The notes beneath the pieces were generated by a model that made no database searches, was not told the DNA's origin, and was given only the letters and a program-made list of their open reading frames with translations. The position numbers were made by a program, and so were the translations under genes. Shown here piece after piece: positions 18,353-26,984 of a DNA stretch of 64,000 nt (position 1 is its first letter; the number at the start of each line of letters is the position of its first letter). The stretch is taken from positions 1 to 64,000 of the forward strand of contig CAZSWS010000004.1 in NCBI GenBank assembly GCA_964610765.1, in the 5' to 3' direction. Source of the DNA: CAZSWS01 sp964610765 (GTDB lineage Bacteria; Bacteroidota; Bacteroidia; Bacteroidales; Tannerellaceae).

Positions 18353-19537
18353 ATGAGAAAAGTAGGTTGCTTATTTTTACTGTTTGGTATGATGCAGATT
18401 TTATATGCTGAAGAGAAAATGAGTCTTACTTGCATGAAAAATAAACTTATGGAAGACACTATACAAGTTCAAGCACTACCTGATTATCCAATCAAGGGAG
18501 GAGTTTCAGGCATGTTTGCCGGAGTGCATCAAGACAAACTGATTGTAGCCGGTGGTTGTAATTTTCCTCATACTCCCGCAGCTGAAGGAGGAGAGAAAGT
18601 GTTTTACAAGGAAGTCTACTGGATGGATATCTCGGAGGATGCTTCTGAAAGTAAGTGGGTGAAAGGCACACCTCTCCCTTTTGATGTGGCCTATGGTTCA
18701 TCGGTGACAACAAAAGACGGGATTGTATGTTTAGGTGGGCAGAATAAAAAGAAAGCATTGACTGACGTGCTGCTTATTCAATTTGATACTGTACAAGATA
18801 AAATAACCCATACTCGATTACCTTCTTTACCCGTCAGCCACTTCAATGGAGGTGCAGCAGTTTATGAAGAGATTGTTTATGTAACGGGTGGTTCCTTTGG
18901 GGACCAGTCAAAAGGGGTGATATACAGCTTAGACCTAAATAACAAGGAAAAAGGGTGGAAAAGAATAGAGGGGAACTTCAAAAATAATCGTCAGCAGCCC
19001 GTAGTTGTAGCTCAAGATTCCTCTTTGCTATTGGTCGGAGGGTATGACGAGTTTGAAGGAGAAGCCTATACAGATATGATTCGTTTTGACTTTCGACGGG
19101 GACAATGGGAAGCGTATTTGCCGATAGCACCGAATGACGATGAATTGAAAACTTTTGTGGGAGCTACAGGGCTAGCTTGTGGAGCAGATGAGATACTCTT
19201 TGTTGGCGGTGTCAACTATTATCGTTTTGATGCTGCGTTGAAAAGACTGAAGAAAACGGACAAAGCTGCGCAAGAAGGAGATATGGAGTTGTTGGCTGAA
19301 TTGAAAAAGGTTGGAAAAGAGTATATGTCTCAACGACCGGATTGGTATCGATTTAACCGGACTCTTTCAGTCTTTAACTCTCATGAACAAAGGTGGTTTT
19401 CGTTGGGTGATTATGAAGAAGTTGCTCGTGCCGGAGCAGGAGTAGTAGGTTGGGATGATAATTTATACGTAATTTGTGGAGAAATAAAACCGGGTGTTAG
19501 AACTTCCCGGGTGTCTTGCCTATCTTTTGAAATATGA
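18353..19537 (+). CDS. nanM: NanM-like kelch-repeat N-acetylneuraminate mutarotase
   Basis: 394 residues with a signal peptide (MRKVGCLFLLFGMMQILYA-EE). Kelch motifs repeat along the chain: KLIVAGGCNFP, GIVCLGGQNKK, EIVYVTGGSFG, SSLLLVGGYDEFEG, ADEILFVGGVNYY and NLYVICGEIKPG, fitting a six-bladed propeller. The E. coli relative NanM speeds up anomer interconversion of free sialic acid in the periplasm, making the released alpha form usable. The position between sialidase/hexosaminidase and transporter supports this. Gene gaps are 3 bp upstream and 25 bp downstream. Confidence 0.9.
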   Translation: MRKVGCLFLLFGMMQILYAEEKMSLTCMKNKLMEDTIQVQALPDYPIKGGVSGMFAGVHQDKLIVAGGCNFPHTPAAEGGEKVFYKEVYWMDISEDASESKWVKGTPLPFDVAYGSSVTTKDGIVCLGGQNKKKALTDVLLIQFDTVQDKITHTRLPSLPVSHFNGGAAVYEEIVYVTGGSFGDQSKGVIYSLDLNNKEKGWKRIEGNFKNNRQQPVVVAQDSSLLLVGGYDEFEGEAYTDMIRFDFRRGQWEAYLPIAPNDDELKTFVGATGLACGADEILFVGGVNYYRFDAALKRLKKTDKAAQEGDMELLAELKKVGKEYMSQRPDWYRFNRTLSVFNSHEQRWFSLGDYEEVARAGAGVVGWDDNLYVICGEIKPGVRTSRVSCLSFEI

Positions 19538-19562
19538 ATGTTTAATTAGATAAATAATAGCT

Positions 19563-22500
19563 ATGAAAAAATGTTTAACCTTGGTGGGTTTGCTGCTGAT
19601 AATTTCTTCTGTAGTAGCAGCAAAAGAAAAACTTCCTTATTGGAAAGACTTGAAAGTGACGTATGTGAATATAGAAGAGCCTCGTTCGGCTTTTATGTCC
19701 TATGACAACAGAACGGATGCACTGACAGGTAAGTATGAAGCTAGCAAACACTATATGCTGCTCAATGGAGTGTGGAAGTTCTATTTTGTAGATGCATACA
19801 AACAGCTTCCCGAAAATATAACAGACCCCGGTGTGAGTACGGCAGACTGGCATGATATTAAAGTGCCCGGAAACTGGGAAATACAAGGTTTTGGAACGCC
19901 AATCTATACCAATCATGGGTATGAGTTTAAACCTCGCAATCCACTACCTCCCACTTTGCCGGAAGAAAATCCGGTAGGGGTGTATCGTCGTGATTTTGAA
20001 ATACCGCAGGACTGGATGGATCGGGATCTTTACCTGGTCGTTTCAGGGGCAAAGTCAGGTGTGTATACCTATATCAATGGTAAAGAAGTAGGATATAGCG
20101 AAGATTCTAAGACGGCGGCTGAGTTTCTTATCAATGACTATGTAAAGCCGGGTAAGAATACATTGACTTTCAAAATATTCAGATGGTGTACCGGGTCATA
20201 CCTCGAATGTCAAGACTTTTTGCGTATCAGTGGGATTGAGCGTGATGTATTTATTTGGTCTCAACCCAAAACTTCATTGGGCGATTTTCGTGTGAAATCA
20301 ACTTTGGATGACACCTATAAGCACGGGATATTTGCCGTAGGGATGGATATTAGAAACAGCCATGCTCAACAAGTTGATGCCAAGGTTACGTATGAGATAC
20401 TGGACAAAGAAGGAAAAGTGGTAAAAACTGAAAGTAAGCGTGTGCCTATTGCTGCTAAAGGCGTAGAAACCGTTGATTTTACTGCTGATATTCAAAACGT
20501 AGCTACTTGGACTTCTGAGCATCCTAACCTGTATAAGCTGGTTATGACGATTGAGAATGGTCAAGAAAAAGAGATTGTTCCTTTCAATTTAGGTTTCAGA
20601 AGAATCGAAATTAAAGAAAGCGAATACGATTTCAACAGAGGTAACAGAACTCACATGATGGGCAATATAGATAAACTGCGCTTGTTCTATGTCAACGGAG
20701 AACCTATCAAAATGAAAGGGGTAAATACACACGAACTTAGCCCTATAACCGGACATTATATCAGCCCGGAAGAATTGCGCAAGGATTTGGAGTTGATGAA
20801 AAAACATAATGTAAACACGGTTCGTCTATCGCATTATCCTCAAGGACGTTTGTTCTATGAACTATGTGACGAATACGGCTTATATGTTTATGATGAGGCG
20901 AATATTGAATCTCATGGAATGTATTACACGCGTTTCCTCGACGATATGCGAAAAGGTACAGTCGGTCATGAAGATGGAAATAAAAAAGGTACATTAGGGC
21001 ATAATCCGGACTTCCTGGAAAGCCATATTTACCGAATCAACAATATGTTCCAGCGCAACAAAAACTACCCAAGTGTAACTATATGGTCGTTAGGTAATGA
21101 AGCAGGTAATGGCTATAACTTCTATCAAGGATATGTGCTTCTGAAAGAAGCCGATAAAGACTGGATGGAACGTCCTGTAAACTATGAAAGAGCTTTGTGG
21201 GAGTGGAATTCCGATATGTATGTACCACAATATCCATCGACCAAATGGTTTGAACAAATGGGTGAAAGTGGAGCTGACCGCCCCATTATTCCTTCTGAGT
21301 ATGCGCATGCGATGGGTAACTCGACCGGTGACTTATACGGAACATGGCAAGCCATTTATAAATATCCGCAACTACAAGGGGGATATCTATGGGAGTGGAA
21401 AGAACACGGTATTTTATTGCATGATAAAGACGGTAAACCTTACTGGGGTTATGGTGGCGACTGGGGTGTTGACCAGCCTTCGGATGGTAACTTTATGCTA
21501 GACGGAATTATACGGGCAGATCAAACTCCTAATCCGGGCTTAATGGAGGTAAAATATAACTATCAGGATGTGGGCTTCACGGCAGAAGATTTGGATGCAG
21601 GTAAGTTTGCTATATTTAATAGATTCTACTTCAGCAATTTGTCTGAATATAAAGTGGAGTATCAACTGTTGGAAGATGGCAAAACCATTCGTACGGGTGT
21701 ATTAAACTTAGATACAGAGCCACAAGAAGAAAGCATCGTTACGGTACCCGTATCCTCTATCAAACCTACTATGGGGAGAGAGTATTTCGTAAACTTCACC
21801 GTGAAAACTAAAAAAGCAACAGAGTTAGTACCTAATGACTATGTCATCGCTTATGATCAGTTTAAGCTTCCAATTGAAAAAGAAGGAAGAGCCTTTAAGG
21901 GAGGAAGTGGTCCTAAACTACAAACCTCAGAACAAGGAGATATCATTCGCATTTATTCCAATAAAGTACAAGTTGCTTTCGATAAAAAGAAAGGAATGTT
22001 GACTTCTTATGCGGTTGATGGTAAAGAATATTTTAACGAAGAGTTCGGTATTCAGCCTAACTTCTGGAGAGGTCCCACAGATAATGACTACGGAAACAGC
22101 ATGCCTAAACGCTTACAAGTATGGAAAGAGTCAAGCAAAAACTTCCAAGTAGTTAAAGCAAATGTATCTGAGGGGGCACAAAATACGATGGTGTTGACCG
22201 TAGATTATAAGCTGCCGGCTGAAAATAACTATATCATAACATATACGATTGATCCGAGTGGAGTGATGAATGTAGCATCTACCTTTACGAAGGTCACGAA
22301 AGAAGCTGAAAAATATGAAGCTACACTCGAAGCGCAAACTGCCACAGCTTCTCCTCAAGCAATAGCCGAAGATAAGCGAAGCAAAAATGTATTGGAAGTT
22401 CCTCGTATTGGTGTTCGTTTCCGCTTGCCGGTGACCATGAATCAGGTAACTTACTTTGGTAGAGGACCGGAAGAAAACTATACCGATCGATTTATGAGCA

Positions 22501-22994
22501 CATTGGTAGGGGTTTATTCATCAACCGCTGAGGATTTGTACTTTGGTTATGCACGTCCGCAAGAGAATGGTCATCATACGGATACCCGTTGGTTGACAGC
22601 CAGTGATAAAAACGGTAATGGCTTATTGATAAAAGCAGAGAAAACCATCGGATTCAATGCCTTGAGAAATACGGTAGAAGACTTTGATAGTGAAGAATCG
22701 GATGCCGACTATCAATGGTATAACTTCACACCCGAAATGATTGCTAATAAAGATTTGGAATGGGCTAAGAATAACCGCCCGAAGCAGACACATATCAACG
22801 AAATATCACCTAGAAACTTTGTGGAAGTTTGTGTGGATATGAAGCAACAAGGTGTTGCCGGATATGACAGCTGGGGTTCGCGTCCTATCCCAACGGCAAC
22901 AATTTATGCCGATGAAGAGCATAATTGGAGCTTTACGCTGATTCCGGTGAAAAGTAAAAAAGATGCTGAAAACAAATCATTGCTAACGTATTAA
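19563..22994 (+). CDS. Exported GH2 beta-galactosidase
   Basis: 1143 residues with a signal peptide (residues 1-20, VVAA-K). Domain order is LacZ-like: sugar-binding jelly roll (about 60-235), Ig-like (about 237-350), TIM barrel (about 352-660), a linker Ig-like domain and a C-terminal beta-galactosidase small-chain domain (about 800-1130, with FWRGPTDNDYGN and YFGRGPEENYTDR). Catalytic residues are E513 in WSLGNEAGNG (acid/base) and E579 in IIPSEYAHAMGNS (nucleophile). The likely substrate is beta-galactose exposed on mucin or N-glycan arms once sialic acid is gone. It is the largest gene of the operon. Confidence 0.94.
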   Translation: MKKCLTLVGLLLIISSVVAAKEKLPYWKDLKVTYVNIEEPRSAFMSYDNRTDALTGKYEASKHYMLLNGVWKFYFVDAYKQLPENITDPGVSTADWHDIKVPGNWEIQGFGTPIYTNHGYEFKPRNPLPPTLPEENPVGVYRRDFEIPQDWMDRDLYLVVSGAKSGVYTYINGKEVGYSEDSKTAAEFLINDYVKPGKNTLTFKIFRWCTGSYLECQDFLRISGIERDVFIWSQPKTSLGDFRVKSTLDDTYKHGIFAVGMDIRNSHAQQVDAKVTYEILDKEGKVVKTESKRVPIAAKGVETVDFTADIQNVATWTSEHPNLYKLVMTIENGQEKEIVPFNLGFRRIEIKESEYDFNRGNRTHMMGNIDKLRLFYVNGEPIKMKGVNTHELSPITGHYISPEELRKDLELMKKHNVNTVRLSHYPQGRLFYELCDEYGLYVYDEANIESHGMYYTRFLDDMRKGTVGHEDGNKKGTLGHNPDFLESHIYRINNMFQRNKNYPSVTIWSLGNEAGNGYNFYQGYVLLKEADKDWMERPVNYERALWEWNSDMYVPQYPSTKWFEQMGESGADRPIIPSEYAHAMGNSTGDLYGTWQAIYKYPQLQGGYLWEWKEHGILLHDKDGKPYWGYGGDWGVDQPSDGNFMLDGIIRADQTPNPGLMEVKYNYQDVGFTAEDLDAGKFAIFNRFYFSNLSEYKVEYQLLEDGKTIRTGVLNLDTEPQEESIVTVPVSSIKPTMGREYFVNFTVKTKKATELVPNDYVIAYDQFKLPIEKEGRAFKGGSGPKLQTSEQGDIIRIYSNKVQVAFDKKKGMLTSYAVDGKEYFNEEFGIQPNFWRGPTDNDYGNSMPKRLQVWKESSKNFQVVKANVSEGAQNTMVLTVDYKLPAENNYIITYTIDPSGVMNVASTFTKVTKEAEKYEATLEAQTATASPQAIAEDKRSKNVLEVPRIGVRFRLPVTMNQVTYFGRGPEENYTDRFMSTLVGVYSSTAEDLYFGYARPQENGHHTDTRWLTASDKNGNGLLIKAEKTIGFNALRNTVEDFDSEESDADYQWYNFTPEMIANKDLEWAKNNRPKQTHINEISPRNFVEVCVDMKQQGVAGYDSWGSRPIPTATIYADEEHNWSFTLIPVKSKKDAENKSLLTY

Positions 22995-23023
22995 TAGTAT
23001 AAATAATTGGTGTTTTTTTAAAG

Positions 23024-24265
23024 ATGGGTTTGAGAAGTAAGAAGATATACCCGTGGGTCGTCGTGGGTTTGTTATGGATGGTTGCACTGCTGAACTATAT
23101 GGACAGGCAGATGCTTTCCACCATGCGAGACGCTATGATGATAGATATCGTCGAGTTAGAGTCGGCAGCAAACTTTGGGCGACTCATGGCTATCTTCTTA
23201 TGGATCTATGGCTTTATGAGTCCAGTGGCAGGAATCGTAGCAGACCGAATCAACCGTAAATGGTTGATTGTAGGAAGTTTGTTTGTATGGTCTACTGTCA
23301 CTTTGCTCATGGGCTATGCCGTCTCGTTTGAGCAACTCTACTTCTTACGCGCTTGTATGGGCGTAAGCGAAGCCTTATACATCCCTGCTGGACTCTCATT
23401 GATTGCCGACTATCATACCAATAAAACACGCTCGCTGGCTGTGGGTATTCACATGACCGGATTATATACCGGGCAAGCCATTGGTGGGTTTGGTGCAACG
23501 GTAGCAGCTGCTTATTCGTGGAATGCAACCTTTCATTGGTTTGGTATCATAGGAATTATATATAGCCTTGTTTTAGTGCTTTTTTTGAAAGAAAAGCGTG
23601 TTGAACCTACGCTAAAGCCGAAAGGTGCTGAAAAGAAAGAGAAAGTACCTGTGTTCAGAGGCTTGGCCATGTTGGCAACAAATATTTGGTTTTGGGTGAT
23701 TTTACTCTATTTTGCCACCCCTAGTCTGCCCGGATGGGCTACTAAAAACTGGTTGCCCACGTTATTTTCTTCCAATCTGTCGATTGATATGGCTCAAGCC
23801 GGTCCGTTGTCGACCATTACGATTGCTGTGTCTTCTTTTGTTGGAGTAATTATCGGAGGTATTTTATCCGACCGATGGATACAGAAAAACGTGCGTGGAC
23901 GGGTTTATACGGGTGCTATTGGTTTGGGATTGACCATTCCCTCTTTACTCTTATTAGGTTTTGGGCATAGTTTTTTGACCGTTATTGGTGGGGCACTTTG
24001 CTTTGGTTTAGGCTTTGGAATGTTCGATGCGAACAACATGCCTATTCTTTGCCAATTCGTATCGTCCAAATATAGGGCAACGGTCTATGGTTTGATGAAT
24101 ATGACCGGTGTATTTGCCGGAGCTTTTATTACCGACTGGTTAGGACGCTCGACCGATGCCGGTAAGTTAGGAACCGATTTTGCTATGCTGAGTGTCCTAG
24201 TCTTTATCGTATTAGGTATTCAACTGCTTACCTTACGACCCAAGGTCGCTAATATGGAAGATTAA
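23024..24265 (+). CDS. nanT: MFS transporter, probable sialic acid importer
   Basis: 413 residues with about 12 hydrophobic segments and no signal peptide. Family signs: LLNYMDRQMLS after the first helix, DRINRKWLIVGS in the 2-3 loop (MFS signature), RACMGVSEALYIPAG in helix 4, and a repeated DRWIQKNVRGRV loop in the second half. It belongs to the anion:cation or sugar-acid symporter side of MFS. As last gene of a sialic acid operon it is the best candidate for inner-membrane uptake of N-acetylneuraminate. The substrate is assigned from context only; no outer-membrane NanO/NanU SusC-SusD pair lies in this operon. Confidence 0.82.
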   Translation: MGLRSKKIYPWVVVGLLWMVALLNYMDRQMLSTMRDAMMIDIVELESAANFGRLMAIFLWIYGFMSPVAGIVADRINRKWLIVGSLFVWSTVTLLMGYAVSFEQLYFLRACMGVSEALYIPAGLSLIADYHTNKTRSLAVGIHMTGLYTGQAIGGFGATVAAAYSWNATFHWFGIIGIIYSLVLVLFLKEKRVEPTLKPKGAEKKEKVPVFRGLAMLATNIWFWVILLYFATPSLPGWATKNWLPTLFSSNLSIDMAQAGPLSTITIAVSSFVGVIIGGILSDRWIQKNVRGRVYTGAIGLGLTIPSLLLLGFGHSFLTVIGGALCFGLGFGMFDANNMPILCQFVSSKYRATVYGLMNMTGVFAGAFITDWLGRSTDAGKLGTDFAMLSVLVFIVLGIQLLTLRPKVANMED

Positions 24266-24275
24266 CCCCATACTT

Positions 24276-24298
24276 ACTCACCTTGCAAAGAGGTGAGT
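24276..24298 (+). terminator. Probable terminator of the nan operon
   Basis: actcacct pairs with aggtgagt around a 7-nt loop 10 bp after the last stop codon. The following tract is only TTCTCTCC, so termination may be partial. Confidence 0.5.
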
Positions 24299-24577
24299 TT
24301 CTCTCCCAATCAATCCATCTAACATATATATATAATCCATCAAAAATGATTGCAGCATTTATGTATATGTGTTTCTCCTGAAAATTAAAAAGGAAATATA
24401 AAATGCAAATCCAGCCCGCTTTAGTATGAACCGGGTGTCAACTCTGGACGTGCTCATTGGGAAGAAGTGTAAACCTATTTCGTAGAGGTTCTATGTATAT
24501 GGTCTATTGAACGGTTGAACGAGTGGTTTTAATGTACTGATAGTGAGTATTTCACAAACTTGCTGTATTGAACTAAC
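24299..24577. other. Non-coding stretch between nan and his operons (left part)
   Basis: No gene was found on either strand. A loosely related copy of the repeat described at 24578 (ttgaacgagtgg) is visible near 24515-24527. The right flank, 24647-24822, also lacks a gene; it holds the palindrome aacctaggtt at 24649-24658. Confidence 0.4.
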
Positions 24578-24646
24578 CTTTCAACGAGTGTCAAAAGCTC
24601 TTTCAACGAGTGTCAAAAGAGCTTTTGACACTCGTTGAAAGAGCTT
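24578..24646. repeat. Tandem plus inverted repeat between convergent operons
   Basis: The 20-mer ctttcaacgagtgtcaaaag occurs at 24578-24597 and again at 24600-24619, and its complement follows at 24622-24641. The second copy and the inverted copy extend to perfect 25-bp arms (24595-24619 and 24622-24646) separated by only AG. The result is a long cruciform-capable hairpin with a second competing left arm. It has no U-tract and no transposase nearby, so it is not a standard terminator or insertion sequence. Confidence 0.9.
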
Positions 24647-24822
24647 CTAACCTAGGTTAAAAGATTAGTTTGCTAGTGTAAAAGTTCTAAGCTGCTATTG
24701 CCTAGCTTGTTGTTGGCAGTAGTCATTTTGCGTACTTACTATATACAGAAAGTATTATAAGCCTCTTGTTTCGGCTAGGTAGTAGGGGCAGTCGGTCTGA
24801 TGGCTCTATTTGCGTATTTATT

Positions 24823-25950
24823 TTATAACATTCCTTTGGTTGAAGGCAGTTCGTATTGATAGATGTCACGACGAATAGCCATTTTGATGGATCGGGCTAA
24901 GGCTTTGAATATGCCTTCTATTTTATGGTGCTCATTGGCTCCTTCGGCTTTGATGTTTAGATTCATCTGTGCAGCGTCGCTGAGGCTTTTGAAGAAGTGT
25001 AGAAACATTTCTGTGGGCATATCACCAATCTTTTCGCGCTTAAACTCCACATCCCATACCAACCAGGGACGTCCTCCGAAGTCGAGTGCAACAGCGCATA
25101 GGCAGTCGTCCATGGGGAGGGTGTAGCCATAGCGTTCAATGCCTCGTTTATTGCCTAAAGCCTTTTTGAGCGCTTCGCCCAAAGCAATGGCAGTGTCTTC
25201 AATCGTATGATGCTCATCGACTTGTAGGTCTCCGTCAACCTTTATAATTAAATCCACACCGGAATGTTTACCGATTTGTTCCAGCATGTGGTCAAAAAAG
25301 TTCAGCCCGGTAGCAATTTCTGTTTTCCCTGAACCATCCAAATCGACTGATATATTTATGCTTGTTTCTTTTGTTTCTCGCTGAATACTGGCGGTTCGCT
25401 CTCCGGCAAAAATAAATTCGGTGATGGTGTCCCAATCGTCAGTAATCAATGTGGGGGATAAGGTCGTTTCGTATGCAGTTAATAGCTCATCTGCCTTGTT
25501 GGGATCTTGCAGCCAAATGGATTGTGCTCCCAGATTTTTAGCCAGTTCTACATCGGTAAGTCGATCTCCTATGACAAAACTATTTGCGAGGTCATATTCG
25601 CCGGACATATATTTACTGAGCATGCCGGTGCGGGGTTTTCTATTGGGTGAATTGTCTTCCGGAAAAGAGGGGTCAATCAGTATGTCATCAAAAGTGATTC
25701 CTTCCCCTTTGAAGGTGTCCAGCATTTTTTGATGAGGAGGCTCGTATGTCTCATACGGAAAAGATTGTGTACCTAGGCCATCTTGATTGGAGACAATGAC
25801 AAGCTCAAAATCTGTTCGTTGTCTTAAGAAGTATAGGTTGCGGAATACTTTGGGATAGAACTCCAGCTTTTCTAAACTGTCTAGCTGATAATCAATAGGC
25901 GGTTCAATTACGAGTGTGCCGTCGCGGTCAATAAACAGGGCTTTCTTCAT
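24823..25950 (-). CDS. hisB: Bifunctional histidinol-phosphatase / imidazoleglycerol-phosphate dehydratase
   Basis: 375 residues. Residues 1-165 are a HAD phosphatase: LFIDRDGTLV (nucleophile Asp near residue 8), IVSNQDGLGT and the later FVIGDRLTD. Residues about 180-375 are IGPD with the metal-binding motifs DEHHTIEDTAIALGEAL and NEHHKIEGIFKALARS. It catalyses two steps of histidine synthesis. The fused form is known from gamma-proteobacteria and Bacteroidetes. The start codon overlaps the hisC stop (ATGA). It is the last his gene in this window; hisH, hisA, hisF and hisI are not next to it. Confidence 0.95.
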   Translation of the reverse strand: MKKALFIDRDGTLVIEPPIDYQLDSLEKLEFYPKVFRNLYFLRQRTDFELVIVSNQDGLGTQSFPYETYEPPHQKMLDTFKGEGITFDDILIDPSFPEDNSPNRKPRTGMLSKYMSGEYDLANSFVIGDRLTDVELAKNLGAQSIWLQDPNKADELLTAYETTLSPTLITDDWDTITEFIFAGERTASIQRETKETSINISVDLDGSGKTEIATGLNFFDHMLEQIGKHSGVDLIIKVDGDLQVDEHHTIEDTAIALGEALKKALGNKRGIERYGYTLPMDDCLCAVALDFGGRPWLVWDVEFKREKIGDMPTEMFLHFFKSLSDAAQMNLNIKAEGANEHHKIEGIFKALARSIKMAIRRDIYQYELPSTKGML

Positions 25951-26984
25951 GGTTGATACTTTTTTAGTTCGTGCATCAGTCGTTTATTCTCTTCGGGAGT
26001 GCCAATTGTAATTCGGAGACAGCCTTCACAGAGGATAACCTTATGGCGATTTCTAACAATAACTCCTTGCTCTGAAAGAAAACTATATAGACCATTTGCA
26101 TCCTGTACTTTTACTAAAAGGAAGTTTGCATCAGAAGGATAGACTTTTAAAACAAATGGGAACTTACGCAATTCTTCGTCCATGCGTTTGAGTTCGTCCA
26201 AAATTTCTTTCACCTGTTTTCTTCGTTCGGTGATTTTCCCTAACAGCTTTAATGCATACTCTTGCGATAGCTGATTGACGTTGTACGGATACTTCACTTT
26301 ATTAAACAACCGAATAATGGCATCGGAGGCATAAGCCATACCTAACCGTATTCCTGCAGCTCCCCAGGCTTTTGAAAGTGTTTGGAGGATAATTAAATGC
26401 GGAAATTTGTCTAGTTGTTTTGAATAAGATATGTCGGACGAGAAATCTATATATGCTTCATCTATCACGACAATTCCATCAAATGAAGTCAACAATTTTT
26501 CTATTTCTTGTTTGTCTAAATTGTTTCCGGATGGATTGTTGGGCGAACAGAGAAATAAGACTTTGGTGTTTGCATCAGTAGCTTGAAGCAATTTGTCTGC
26601 ATTCAGTTTGAAATCGTCGTCTAATTGAACAGCGCGATAACTTACATCATTGATGTCGGCTGCTACTTGATACATACCATAGGTGGGCGAGATGGCTACT
26701 ACATTGTCTATGCCGGGTTGACAGAAGATGCGGAAAACTAAGTCGATAGCTTCGTCGCTTCCATTACCTAAAAAAATCTGCTTTGTAGTGACCTTTTTGA
26801 TTTTAGAAAGTTTCTTTTTGACTTCTAATTGCAGGGGGTCCGGATATCGGTTGTAGGGTTCGTTATATGGATTTTCATTGGCATCTAAGAAAACAGATGC
26901 ACTGCCATGAAATTCGTCTCTCGCTGAGGAGTAAGGCGTTAGCTGGAGAATGCTGGGGCGTACTAATTGTTTTAATGTTCTCAT
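25947..26984 (-). CDS. hisC: Histidinol-phosphate aminotransferase
   Basis: 345 residues, PLP-dependent class I/II aminotransferase. Seen: DANENPYNEPYNRYPDP at the N-terminus, FLGNGSDEAIDLVFRIF, CSPNNPSGN, VVIDEAYIDF and TLSKAWGAAGIRLG containing the PLP lysine. It moves an amino group from glutamate to imidazole-acetol phosphate. Both ends overlap neighbours by 4 bp (hisD upstream, hisB downstream), which points to translational coupling inside hisGDCB. Confidence 0.95.
   Translation of the reverse strand: MRTLKQLVRPSILQLTPYSSARDEFHGSASVFLDANENPYNEPYNRYPDPLQLEVKKKLSKIKKVTTKQIFLGNGSDEAIDLVFRIFCQPGIDNVVAISPTYGMYQVAADINDVSYRAVQLDDDFKLNADKLLQATDANTKVLFLCSPNNPSGNNLDKQEIEKLLTSFDGIVVIDEAYIDFSSDISYSKQLDKFPHLIILQTLSKAWGAAGIRLGMAYASDAIIRLFNKVKYPYNVNQLSQEYALKLLGKITERRKQVKEILDELKRMDEELRKFPFVLKVYPSDANFLLVKVQDANGLYSFLSEQGVIVRNRHKVILCEGCLRITIGTPEENKRLMHELKKYQP

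Noticed and set aside
24595..24646. Inverted repeat as an insertion sequence end or integration site
   Set aside because: No transposase, integrase or matching second end in the window.
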